A stretch of 64,000 nt of DNA from Austropuccinia psidii (taxonomy: Eukaryota; Basidiomycota; Pucciniomycetes; Pucciniales; Sphaerophragmiaceae): contig JALGQZ010000006.1 in NCBI GenBank assembly GCA_023105745.1, forward strand, positions 31,635,686-31,699,685, written 5' to 3'. A program made the translations under genes and the position numbers. A model generated the notes under the pieces. That model was not told the origin of the DNA and made no database searches. It was given only the letters and a program-made list of their open reading frames with translations. Positions 48,201 through 59,190 of this stretch are shown here, piece after piece (position 1 is the stretch's first letter; each line of letters begins with the position of its first letter).

Positions 48201-49480
48201 TATTATATTTCATTGAATTTTTAAACAGAATTAACAAATGTTACCCCATAACTTTAAGGGAAATAGGAAGACTATTTCTTCAATTAATTTACAACTTTTA
48301 TTTCTTCATGGATTAGTGTTGAAAAAATTTAATTCTTTTAGCCATTCAAAAACACACTTTTGTCTGTCAAAAAATGGAGAACTCTCGATAAATTCAAAGT
48401 AGTAAAAAAGGGTTGAAGAGATAATTAATGCAAGAAAAAAGAAAAAAGAAGCTCCTACAAAATATCAAAACAATAATTTAAAGAAAAACTCAATATAAAG
48501 AAAAATAAATTGATTTTTTCAAAAAAAACTTATTTGAGGAAAATTCAGCTAGATCATATCAAAAAATGAAGATTAAATTTAATTAAATTCAACACATATA
48601 CTTTGAGTGTCTTGATATAAAATATGTGAATATTAGCTTTTGGAACTATCATCCAATTATATATATGGCTTCCTCCCCTTATCTTCTTGAAATAGTAAAT
48701 TACCAAATCAAAATTCCTGCAAATATTATCTTACGTTTTGACATATTGAAATGTGCCATTACATAAAGATCATTAATTACAAAAATATTTTTTCCAAAAA
48801 TAATATATTAAGTGATATAAAATTTATTGCTCCCAAAAGAAATGTTTCATTGTTCAAAAAACTAAAAAACAGATATCTTAGAGGAAAATTAAACTAGCTA
48901 TTTTATGATTAAGCCATGGTTTATTTCTGAAAATCACAGTGATTGCTGATTTATATCTTTGTACTTTATCATACAAAAATTTTGAATTATGGAATTGAAG
49001 AAAGGAATTTCTTTAAGTATGAGCTATAGAATGTTTGATAGATAAGCTCATAGGAGGAAATACTAGTAACATTTGCTCTATGTATATTATATCTTTATAA
49101 TCCCTCCTGAAAATATATTTTGTAATATTATGATCAAGTTTATTTTAAATTAGAAAGGAAAAATCTGACTGTAAAAGTGAATAAAACTAAGGTATATTTC
49201 TTATCACTTAATTAAGAATTTTGGAGGAGGTACCAATCTTATTTTAGGGTCACTCCATTGGGAGTTTCCAATTATTATAAAATACTCAAGTCCCTGATAC
49301 ATTTAGTAATTAATGAGATATTTAAAAGTGACTTGATTCCAGTGTTGATATTCTCCAAATATGGTTCTTGATATATGGGTTGGTGAAGCTGGAATTTCCA
49401 TGTGAAATACTATTAAAATGACCCTGAAAATTGAATTTTTTTTCCTGAAATGATATGAGTTAAGTAAAAAAATGAGAATA
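45211..49480. other. Unassigned AT-rich stretch
   Basis: More than 4 kb with no LTR match and no coding signal above AT-rich background. It holds small inverted repeats at 45493-45515, 46244-46261 and 46738-46773. It may be old, unrecognisable repeat DNA. Confidence 0.45.
46738..46773. repeat. Perfect 12-bp inverted repeat
   Basis: CTGTAAAATTGT (46738-46749) and its exact complement (46762-46773) are separated by 12 bases. It could be a terminator-like hairpin or the relic of a small inverted-repeat element; there is no neighbouring gene to decide. Confidence 0.5.
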
Positions 49481-49517
49481 CATGGAAAATTAAAATGATC
49501 CTTTTGAAAGGCCCAAG

Positions 49518-49675
49518 CAGAGGAGATAGTTAGATAACAAAGAGCAATAGAGATTTGGATAAGTAGACCAGAAGCTGGATTGCAAAATAAGAGCACACCT
49601 GAAAGGATCAAACAGAGGAGATAGTTAGATAACAAAGAACAATAGAGATTTGGATAAGTAGACAAGAAGCTGGAT
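49518..49675. repeat. Direct repeat, 63 bp, 95-bp period
   Basis: The block starting 'cagaggagatagttagataa' at 49518-49580 recurs at 49613-49675 with two visible mismatches. It lies next to a minus-strand TATA-like sequence (TATATAAAGAG, 49706-49716), so it could be the R/U5 part of an unidentified reverse LTR. Confidence 0.7.
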
Positions 49676-49705
49676 GAGAATCAAGCTTCTTGGCTATCCT
49701 AACTC

Positions 49706-49716
49706 TTTATATAGTA
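49706..49716 (-). promoter_or_regulatory. TATA-like box on the minus strand
   Basis: TATATAAAGAG read on the minus strand, followed about 35 bases later by the duplicated block. It may be the promoter of an unrecognised LTR. Evidence is limited to the motif and its position. Confidence 0.25.
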
Positions 49717-50194
49717 ATAAATACAAGGATTCAATGAGAGTGTATATACAATAAGATCGAGTAAAATGGTTTAGTTCACTGGTTTAGTAAAAGGGAATGA
49801 TAAAAATGACAGGAGGGGTTTAAACCTGTTGAAAAGTCAGTTGAAGAGTAGCCAGATCAGTTGTTCCAATACCTTTTAAATTTCTTTGAATTTATTGAGC
49901 TTTGACCAGCCTGACCAAACAAGGATATTCAGGAAGCTAAACTGAAACCTTTTGGCTTGCTTATGTGGCTTGAATTTCTTCCAAAACTTACATTTGACAA
50001 TTTGACTTCTGTCCTATCTCCCACCCGCATCCAATTTATCTCCCATTTTGAATTCAAAATAGAACACCTGCTGTCAGGTGTAGTCACTGTGCTCATGGTG
50101 ATAGAGGTAAATTAATCTTATACAAGTTATGGGGTTAACCAAAGTAAACTTTGTCATAGAATACAATTCTTCTCTTAAATCAATTATTTGAATT
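49717..50194. other. Unassigned stretch
   Basis: No open frame and no LTR match. A small inverted repeat ACACCTG...CAGGTGT lies near 50065-50082. Confidence 0.3.
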
Positions 50195-50336
50195 ACTCAC
50201 AGAAAGATATATATCTTAGTATTTGACAAACAGAATTTTCAATATTTAGAAGAATTGTGGGCTTTGCATATTCCTAATTTTATTCTGGGCTATTTGTGGC
50301 CTATTTGGGCATGTAAAATATATCTTAAGGATAACA
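50195..50336 (-). mobile_element. C-like LTR end fragment, reverse
   Basis: The last 50 bases ('ctatttgtggcctatttgggcatgtaaaatatatcttaagg') match the complement of the C LTR start at 10168-10215. Upstream similarity fades by about 50195. It is a short, degenerate fragment. Confidence 0.5.
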
Positions 50337-50668
50337 GAAATATTATGAGGAAGGAAGATTCCATTCCTTTAATGGTATGCTATACAATAGAGCCAAAAAA
50401 CTTTCTCTCATGGTATTATGTAGCAGAATATATATGAATACCATACTTCATGATTTTCATGACAGAATAGCCTCTGGGAATCCTGCAGAAGAAAGGAAAA
50501 TTGACAGAGTGAATAATTTTTTGTGGTGGTAATTTTGAAGGAATGATAAGCTTTAAAGTTGAAGCACTTGTGACATCTTTCAAAAAGCAAAGAAAAAAGT
50601 GGACAAAATTTGAATCTGAGAATCCAGAGCCGAGAAAAATATTCTCAATGGGATGGAGTCCATATTTA
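50337..50668. other. Unassigned stretch
   Basis: I see nothing in it beyond AT-rich sequence between two C-like LTR pieces. Confidence 0.3.
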
Positions 50669-50755
50669 TGATACTTGAGTTATATGTTGCATATAAAAAT
50701 AGGTCACAATTAATTTAAAAATAACTTTTGGAATATAAAAAACCCATAATTCATG
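50669..50755 (+). mobile_element. Degenerate C LTR, left arm
   Basis: Begins TGATACTTGAG, a decayed C LTR opening, and keeps the conserved subterminal box and 'cacaattaatttaaaaataa' stretch. It is cut at 50755 by element B2 and continues at 62190. The last five bases, TCATG, are the left duplication of B2. Confidence 0.7.
50751..50755. repeat. Target-site duplication TCATG of B2, left copy
   Basis: Exactly matched at 62185-62189, so B2 with its nested A LTR is a single insertion in the C LTR. Confidence 0.9.
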
Positions 50756-52193
50756 TGTCAGCCTGTGACTCAAAACAAGAGCACAAGCATGACAGCCAAA
50801 TACCATAAACCAATGGTAGAGCCAAGATACCACCAAAACATGGAGCTGAGGCAAACCAGCTCAAAAATTTTAAACAAAAGAGGAAACTAACCTATTTCCC
50901 AATATACAAGTCCCATCATCATAGGGAAAGGAATAACAAAGTTATTCCTTCTCAAAGTTGTTGCTGAGAATAAACCTTATTTTTCACATCTCATCTGGAA
51001 ACAAGAGGAAGAGGCTTAACCCCAGAAAATAGGTATTCAAATTTAGGCTCTAAGTCAGGGCTATCCAATGGTAGTAGCCAAATTGAGCTAGAACCATAAT
51101 TACAGAAGTTATGACCAAAATAAGGTCAAATAAGGGTGAATAAAATATTCACCTCTCATATAACTTCTACAGCTTTAGTGTGAGATACCTAAAGTGGGGT
51201 CTCTTTTGGGAAGAGTAAGATCAGGGCTATTTGATTGTTCCATCCATTTCCCCATATCTCATCTAGGACAAATATCATGGTGCAAACAGGTTCCATACAG
51301 ATTTCAAGCAAATCATACATATGTACAAAAAATCTTGTACATGGCATAACTTTGCCATATTTAATGATAAACATATCAAATGAGGTACCCTTGCATAGAA
51401 AACATCCAGGGCTACACAATGAACCAACTTTGAGCTTGATATCTCAAAATTGAAAAAGTTATTGCAGTTTTAAGGTCAAAATCCCACAGTTAGAGCAATA
51501 CAGCCTTACTGTGGGATATTCTCCCATAATTATGATTATGAGGTGTCAAACAGACAAAGAATCCTGTTTATACTTCAATACATCATATTTTGGGAAATAC
51601 TGGGGTCTAATACAGGTTCTGTCCAGAATTCTACATGTCATACATGTCAGAAGAGGGCTACCTGGTCCCCAGATGAAAGTTTTAACCCTGTATTGGTGAA
51701 AACTGCCCAGATGTGGTTTCAAAATGACATCTGAGCTCAGAACAGGCTATACAGGCCTTGTGAAAGCCACAAGACAGTCCTCTGGGAGTGAAAAATCTTC
51801 ACTTCCTCTACGTGGAAAGTTCTAGAAGCCTTTTTAACCCAATTTTAGGATAAAAAGGGACCTTTTCTCCACCAGAAAAGGTTTCCTCATCCTGATCTTG
51901 GATTCCTATGTAGTACAACTGTCAAGAACATCTATAATATTGGAAAATAATCACATATGATTATAATGCTAATAATTTTAGTCTTTATTATTGTAACCCA
52001 AAAGGTAAAGCTGCACCCAGGGCTTTCAACAGTGCTCACCACCACTATTTCTCAATAGTAAAGCCCTTAATATTCTTTTATCAACCCTTATTATAATAAA
52101 TAAGTCTTTTTATTAACATTTTCACCATGTCACAGTCATAGTTAAACCTTTTAACTAGTCATTAAAAAGCTTCATAATAGACTCATTCTGACA
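50756..52193 (+). mobile_element. Element B2, 5' LTR
   Basis: 1438 bp from TGTCAG to CTGACA. It differs from the 3' LTR of the same element at many sites already in the first 250 bases, so the insertion is old. The hairpin region near 51690-51747 is present but its arms are disrupted here. Confidence 0.93.
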
Positions 52194-52819
52194 TTTTGGG
52201 GGGCTGGCTGTGTTTTTTTACATTTTTTGGTCCTTTTTACACATAAAAGTGAGTTTTTTCTTATTTATCTTTGATTTATAACATTGTGTTTATTTTTTTA
52301 CATGGAGGTTTATTGAAAAATAAATTATAATATATATCTTATATTTATTTTTTGAGTGGTATATGTTATATACCACTGTGTTTTTGTTTTTTAATTTCCT
52401 TGTTGTGTGGTTGATTATAATTCAATTACCACAAAACCTTTATTTTGGCATGTTATACATATTAAAACACGTTAAGCCATCAATACTGTCCAATTTTCAA
52501 TTGAAAAGGGCACCTCTTACTGTAAAACCAACAGTATTACAGGCGTGGTTGGGTATATTGATAATTTCAATTGCCCTTTACAGAGCCAATTTTTGAATTA
52601 TACTTTCTAATTACAAGTTGATATGTGAGATACTGGTATACAAACAGTGTACCAGATATCCCTAAGCTGTATTTCTGACATGTAATTGTTAATTTCAATT
52701 GCACTGTCACAATACAAGGGCATAATATAGAAATATATTTCCCAGAGGCCATTGTTAGATGTGCAAACAGCCTTTTAAGAAGTATTAACTGAAATTAAGC
52801 CCAATTTTTCTTTTTTTAT
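52194..52819 (+). promoter_or_regulatory. Leader of B2 with primer-binding-like site
   Basis: A TGG-starting run (TGGGGGGCTGGC from 52197) begins four bases after the LTR, the place of a tRNA primer site. The rest is AT-rich leader ending in a pyrimidine tract and CAG at 52820-52822 ('tttttttattcag'), a splice-acceptor-like signal directly before gag. Confidence 0.5.
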
Positions 52820-55100
52820 TCAGTGAAAGAAAACATAATCCCACTTGAGACCCAGTCACAGGCCAACACACCAGTGACACCCTCAGAGCCAGAGGGAAGC
52901 AAGGGCAAAGGGAAGAGGCACAGTGAAGGCCTTATCACAGCTAAAACATGGACACCAATTGCCATTCAGAGGAGTAGAAAACCACAAAACTCTGGATCAA
53001 TACCAGGTAAACCAACCTTAACCACTTGTACAGGGAATATTACAATAATTAACCCAGTTGTAATCTCTAAAGGCATATTGCCAAAAGCAGTAGACAGAAA
53101 ATTTGTACAAGGCACAATCAAAGGTAAATACCCTAAGAACATTGAGTTGTTGACTTCTTGCAAACACTGGATAGTCACCTGCACACCTCAGAAACCTTGG
53201 CTTCCAAAGGAACCAACCAGAGGACAGAGAAGGCTTTTCCAGAACCAGAAGACCTGGAGGAGGACACCTTGGACACAGTTGTGGATGACAAGATATTGAG
53301 GCAAATCATACACACTCTGCCATTCACATTCCAATTAGACAGAAACCTCAAACCAGAGGACTGGAAGGATATGTATCAAGTTCTTCAGCTCCACCAACTC
53401 CTCAAAGACCTTTTTCAATGGAGCATGGAGAACAAGAGGTTAAACCTAGGATCCCACTGGGAAAAACTTGGAGCAGGTTTCCAGAAGATTTGTCTCAAAG
53501 AGATAGACTTCAAATAACTTATGGAAATCACCAAAGGTTGGAATCCTACCAAGCAGTTCAGACTCCTGGAGGTTAGGGCAAACAGAATAAGGGAGGATCA
53601 AGCCACTAGCCAAGCTATAGAAGAACAGCTGACCCAAACAGGGAGTACTTAGATTCCTTCAGGCTCACCAGCAGTAGGACAAACCAGGTCTACAGTGGCT
53701 TCACACCATTCAGGAACCAGAAGATCAGTGGCAAAGAGTCACCATTATTCACAATCTCAGGAAATTTCCAATTGAAGAAAAGGATACAAGGGAAAAAACA
53801 AGACCTCTTTTAACCAACAGCATTACCCCAACTCAGAATGAACACAGTGTTGTCACACCTGAGAGTGACTTAAACAGTGATGAAATGTGGTTAAAAATGT
53901 CCCAATATGCAGAGCAAACTCAAAAGAAGTTTGCAGAGCTCCAAGAAAGCCATGAGAGGATGAAAAAATTAACAGCCTCCATGGACAAAATTGTTAAAGC
54001 CCTTCAAGAAGGCCATGCTCAATTGAGAAAGGCTTCTGAAGAACCCAATAAAATACTGAGTCAAGTCTTTGAAGAACAACACCACTGAAAAAGGGACAGG
54101 GATTTTCTGGATCAAGACACAAACAAACTGTCTAATGTCTACCAAAAACATGAAGCCCAAACCCCAAGGCCATGTTTTGGATAATCCATACCACCAAGAA
54201 GAAATCAACCTAGATGCCTTTTTGGAGAAGAAGAGGGCAAGGTCTCCATCTCAATAGCAATATGGAGAGAACATGAATTATTCTGAGAAGGAAGCATTAG
54301 AACAGCTTCCAGAGGCCTCAGCCTGGCCCACATTCTCTAGCACAGGAGAGTATGATCATATGGAACTCATATATTATATTTATGGGCTCTTCATTGATGT
54401 ACCAAGCATACCAGACTACTGGATTACTGCTAGACTAAATACAGCATTTAAAGGTCATGCTAGTATATGCTACACAGAAATGAAAGAAATCCATGGCAGA
54501 AGAAACTGGCCATGGTGGAAGAGTAAAATCATCCGAAAGTACAGCAATGGTGCTTGGATATGGCAGAAGACAATGTCATTTGAAATGGACAAGTATGTTT
54601 TGACAAAGATACATATGAGTGGTGTCTTGGATAGTCTAAAGGACTTATAGCCATTGATCCTCAACAAATATTCAGATGAGGAGTCACAAACTTCTGACAC
54701 AAATTGCAGGATAACTGAAGCATGCAGGAAAATGCAGATTTAACCAAAATTTCACTCTAGATGACATTCTGAACACCTTACAATATGTAAGGAAAAGAAA
54801 AAACATAGGGAAATATTCACCATACAAAATCAGTGGTTTCAGAGAGAAACAGCCTTTCAGGGTGGAGTTTAAAGACAAACCCAGAGAAAGAGTGGAAGAA
54901 GTGACTAAGAAGGAGAGCTCTTGTCACAATTGTGGTTCAACAGACCATTATGACAATAACTGACCAAAAGAAAAGAAGAAAGTCTATGCCATTGAGAAAG
55001 TCCCACAGGATGAATCCCCCACAGAGGATTCTGAATCAGACTCTATGGGTGATGCCATCAGAGAAAAATCTGATGAAGGCCAAGACCCAAGAGAGGAATT
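52820..55100 (+). pseudogene. gag: Element B2 gag (frameshifted)
   Basis: Gag reads in pieces across frames: 52823-53299, 53158-53517 (with 'LPFTFQLDRNLKPEDWKDMY'), 53885-54088 (helical, 'ALQEGHAQLRKASEEP') and 54273-54650 (Gag core, 'PDYWITARLNTAFKGHASICY', 'NWPWWKSKIIRKYSNGAWIW'). In the zinc knuckle (54922-54963) the first two Cys and the His are present, but the fourth ligand is a TGA stop (54961-54963). A further stop lies at 55102. The overlap of open frames at 53158-53299 recalls family A gag. The gene is dead. Confidence 0.8.
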
Positions 55101-57330
55101 TTGAGTGGAGTACCAAGAGGAAACACCACTAGAAATTCAGGACATACAATTAGAAGCAGGAATGCCACAAGACACTGAAAACAAAAACTTGTGTAAACAC
55201 ACACAGGATGCACAAAAATTCCTAGTTACACCAACTAAAAAAATGGCATACATACAAGGGACAGCCACAAAAATGACTGTTTGCATAGACAATGTCCAAC
55301 ACCCATTGATCATTGAAAATGGAGTACACTTCTCAATAGTGGCCAGAAATTATCTGGATCATGACTTCCCGAATTGGGAAAAACAAATCTTTCCAACCAA
55401 GGCAAAGAGCTTTCAAAGTACATCAGGGAATATTACATCCATTGGGAAAATTATAAAATATATAATTATAACCCATAGGAAAGGTAATATCAGACTCGAT
55501 CCAGAGTTTGTTGTGCTTGAAGATGCCCACATCCAAGGGTTTTTACTGGTAATAGACTACCAGAGGGTGTATGGCATTGATATTTACTATAGCAAAAACA
55601 GGCATATTACTATTAGTACAAACAAGGAAAAGAAATTTTCAATTGAAGTATGACAAATATCTACCCATGAACCTCTAGAAGAATTACTGAATGAATTCTG
55701 GGAGGACCCATTCAGTACTACCCTCACCAGTAAACAGAAACCTAGCTTACTAAAGATGCTGAGGAAAAATAGACCAGAATTTGCCAGTGGTGAAGAACCA
55801 TTATGTTAAATCAGATTCCATGATATAGACTTATATCTGGATGTGGAAAGAGCCTATCCACCAATGCTGAGAAGACATCCATACACAGAAAGTCTGGAAA
55901 CTAGGAAGGAAATTGAGAAACATATCAATGAACTCCTAGAAATAGATGTCATCAGAAAGATAAGACACAATGAGGTAGTGGAAATAACCACTCCTGTCCT
56001 CATCACCTGGAATGTTGGCCAATCTAAGTTTAGTGGGGATATCAGAGCTCTGAATAACTACACAAAAGCTGACAGGTACCCTATACCAAGGATAGATCAT
56101 GCCCTAGACAAACTGGCCAAAGCCAAATAAATAACCAAGATGGATTGTATGAAAGGCCTCCACCATAATGGAGTTAAACCAAAATCCATGAAACTACTCA
56201 GAATCATATGTCATATGGGCATATATGCGTACCCCAGGACACCATTTGGCATCAAGAATTCACCAGCCCACTTCCAGAGGATGATGGACACAATATTCCA
56301 AGAAGAAATATTGGAAGGCTGGATGGTAGTATATACTGATGAAATCATTATATACTCAGAGAAATGGTAAGAACATGTGCAGTATATATACAGGGTACTA
56401 GGTAAGTGCACATCCATCAATCTGAAAATCTCACTTAAGAAGTGCAATTTTGGCCAACAGGAATTACTTGCACTGGGACACAAAGTCTTAGGTCTTGGTC
56501 TGGCCATAGACCAGAGCAAAGTAGCAGCAGTACTGCTAAAACCAGTACCAAATAGCATCAAAGAGATGCAATATTTCCTTGAGTTTTCCAGCTACTACAA
56601 AAACCACATCAGAAATGTTTCCTGCATAACTAGTAGTCAATACAGGTTATATTCAAAAGATGTTGTTTTTGAAATTACAAAGGAAAGGAGGGATGCATAT
56701 AAGAGGATCAAAAAAGAGCTCACAAATGCACCTGTGCTCATCTTAACTGACTTTGAACTACCATTCAATCTATACATAGATGCAGCATGTATCCAAGGCT
56801 TAGGGTCAGCCCTTCATCAGAGACAAATTGTAGATGGTGAACCAAGAGAGGGAGTAATATGCTACATCTCTAGGCAACTGAAAGATTCATAAGCCAGGTA
56901 TGGGGCCAACCAGACTGAATGCCTACTCTTAGTCTGGGCTCTAGAGAAATCCCACTACTTGTTGGTGGGTGCAGTCTTTGAAGTCTACCCAGCCTGAACA
57001 GCCTTGAAGTCTTTACTAAACATGAAGACCACCAATAGACACATGTTGAGGTGGCAGATAGCCATCCAAAAATATAGGGGAAATATGACCATTATATACA
57101 AGGAGGGAAAAAGCCACACCAATGCAGATGGCCACTAGACAATGTCAAAAGCAACCCAGCCTATGACCCTGAAGTAGCAGCCAAGATTCCTATACACTTC
57201 ATGGGAATTGATAGGAGGAAGAACTTCTGATTTTCTGAATGGGCACTGGAAAGTGGTACCCTAGAAAGTGGAGACACTGATTCAGGAGGAACAGAAACTC
57301 CCATATTGAGAATTAGCTACTCAAAAGTGA
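55101..57330 (+). pseudogene. Element B2 protease, RT and RNase H (broken)
   Basis: Most of this lies in one frame from 55105 to 56892, with stops at 55651, 56128, 56368 and 56890. The protease triad reads E-N-G (55315-55323) in place of D-S-G. RT keeps 'RALNNYTKADRYPIPRI' but its active site reads Y-T-D-E (56332-56343), losing the second metal-binding Asp. RNase H has 'LYIDAACIQGLGSALHQ' and 'CYISRQLKDS', then decays: the 'NADG' motif near 57120 is followed directly by a stop because the 'LSRW' bases are deleted. Compared with B1, catalytic residues themselves are mutated. Confidence 0.86.
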
Positions 57331-58620
57331 ATAACTAGCTCTTAAGTGCAGTAATAAAGACATATGCCAAACACAAACAGTGTGGCATACTGTTTCAACT
57401 CCCTCAACAGGAGTAAAGGAGCTCAGAACTGGAATCCCAGTTAGAGCAACCTTGGTTGAGGGACTATAATGCCAACAGGTTTTCCCTTATAGATGGCCTG
57501 CTCTACCATAGAGAGAAACACACAAGTGCACTCACAGTAGTAGACAGGGCCCATATATCCCTGATCCTGCAGGAATGCAATGACTTCCCCTATATGGGAC
57601 ACATGAGTGAAGAAATGACCAAGGAAACAGTAGAAAGCACAGTGTGGTGGCCCAAATGGGAACAATAGCTTAGTGACTATATCAAAACGTGTGAAAATTC
57701 CAGAAGGTAAATAGAAAACATGGAAAAAAGTATGGGCTACTTCAATGCATAGAAGAACCCAAAAGCCCATGGGAAACCACAAACATGGACTGGGTTACAG
57801 GACTTGTCACAGGAGGAAAAGAAAACTTCAATGAGTTCCTGATGATAGTTTATAGGTTCAGCAAGAGTTTAAGGTGTCTACCATATCACAAGGAGGATAC
57901 AGCAATGTACATGGCCTTGTTATTTTGGAATAACATCATATCCACCTGTGCAATCCCTAAAATTATAATTAGTGATAGGGACCCAAAATTCACATCAAAA
58001 ATTTTGACCAACTTCTATGACATGCTTGGTACTAAACTTGCATTATCCACAGCTTACCACCCACAGACAGATGGCTTAGCTGAAAGGATGATCCAAACAA
58101 TGGAGGAAATCATCAGAAGATTCTGTGCATATGGCATGGAATACAAGAACCATGAAGGATATACCCATGATTGGGTTACCCTTTTAACAGCAGTCCAACT
58201 GGCTTACAACACCAGCAAGCACTCCACCACAGGGAAATCACCCTCACTGGTAGAAAAAGTGTGGAACCCCCTATTTCCTGTGGATCACCTGAAGAAAGAT
58301 CTTCTGAATATCCCCCCAACAGCCAAAGACTTCCATGATATGTGGAGAAGGCCTTGTGATACAGCCGCTAGATCCATAGCTGAGAAAAAGAATACAATAA
58401 ACAGAGGTGGGACAAATCTCACATGGAACCTGACTTCAAAAAAGGAGACGCGGTACTAGTGTCCACAGTAAACTTCAACTCTCTCAAGGGACCAAAGAAG
58501 ATGAGAGACTCATTTGTAGGGCCCTTCACTATCATTAAGCTGATAGGTAAGAATGCAGTGGAGGTCAAACTCACAGAGTAATTTTCTAGGAAACACCCAG
58601 TATTCCCAGTGAGTTTGGTC
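57331..58620 (+). pseudogene. Element B2 integrase (partly open)
   Basis: The HHCC region is near 57570-57710 ('ECNDFPYMGHMSEEMT': the first His is Asn). A stop at 57666 and a change of Cys-region codons follow. From 57785 to 58459 a 224-codon frame stays open and holds the whole catalytic core: Asp 57788 ('MDWVTG'), Asp 57974 ('SDRDPKF') and Glu 58082 ('AERM'), with the 35-residue spacing. A frameshift near 58440 leads to the C-terminal region 'MRDSFVGPFTIIKLIGKNAV' (58501-58560) and a stop at 58579. Confidence 0.87.
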
Positions 58621-58902
58621 AAGCCATACTTCCAGACAAAGGAGAACTAGTTCCCCTCCAGGAAGAAAAATCCCACTCCCCCAGAAATTGTGCAAGTGGA
58701 AGAATTTGCTGGCCCTGTGAGAGAACTAATTAAGGCCAGGAAGATTAGACTGAATGGTAAAAACCAGAGATAGTACTTGGTCATATTTAAGAGCCAGACA
58801 GCAGATACAGACAAATGGTTGGCAGAAGATGCCATACCAGATGGGCACCTTCACTTAAGAAGATTCAGGGCCTCTAGGAGGACAGAACAGTCTCATAAAT
58901 GA
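58621..58902 (+). pseudogene. Element B2 chromodomain
   Basis: In the frame of the integrase C-terminus. 'ELIKARKIRLNGKNQR', then a stop at about 58771, 'YLVIFKSQTADTDKWLAEDAIPDG' positions and the end 'RTEQSHK' with TGA at 58900-58902. It is the same domain as at 42110-42290 in B1. Phe follows the YLV strand where canonical domains have Trp. A stop at 58648 also interrupts the linker. Confidence 0.78.
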
Positions 58903-58914
58903 TGTGACTTTTAT

Positions 58915-58924
58915 AAGAGGGAGG
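58915..58924 (+). promoter_or_regulatory. Polypurine tract of B2
   Basis: AAGAGGGAGG three bases before the 3' LTR start, matching the tract in B1. Confidence 0.7.
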
Positions 58925-58927
58925 TTA

Positions 58928-59190
58928 TGTCAGCCTGTGACTCAAAACCAGAGCACAAGCATGACAGCCAAATACCATAAACCAATGGTAGAGAAAGGAT
59001 ACCAACAAAACATGGAGCTGAGCCAAACAAGCTTAAAAAAGTATCAAAAGAAAGATGAAACGCTCCTATTTCCAAATACACAAATCCCACCATCATAGGA
59101 AAAGGAGTAACAAAGTTATTCCTGCTCAAAGTTGTTGCTAATCATAAACCTTATTTTTCACCTCCCATCTGAAATTCAGAGGAAGAGGCT
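58928..59190 (+). mobile_element. Element B2, 3' LTR, left arm
   Basis: Starts TGTCAGCCTGTGACTC. It is cut at 59190 by a solo A LTR; the last five bases AGGCT recur at 61018-61022. The sequence then continues in line with the B2 5' LTR. Confidence 0.92.
59186..59190. repeat. Target-site duplication AGGCT, left copy
   Basis: Exactly matched at 61018-61022 on the other side of the solo A LTR. Confidence 0.9.

Noticed and set aside
49303..49665. A 120-codon minus-strand open frame
   Set aside because: It runs through a tandem 63-bp duplication and is hydrophobic by composition; an LTR-like non-coding origin is more likely.
49518..49675. A CRISPR-like array
   Set aside because: There are only two copies of a 63-bp block with one spacer, in a eukaryotic context.
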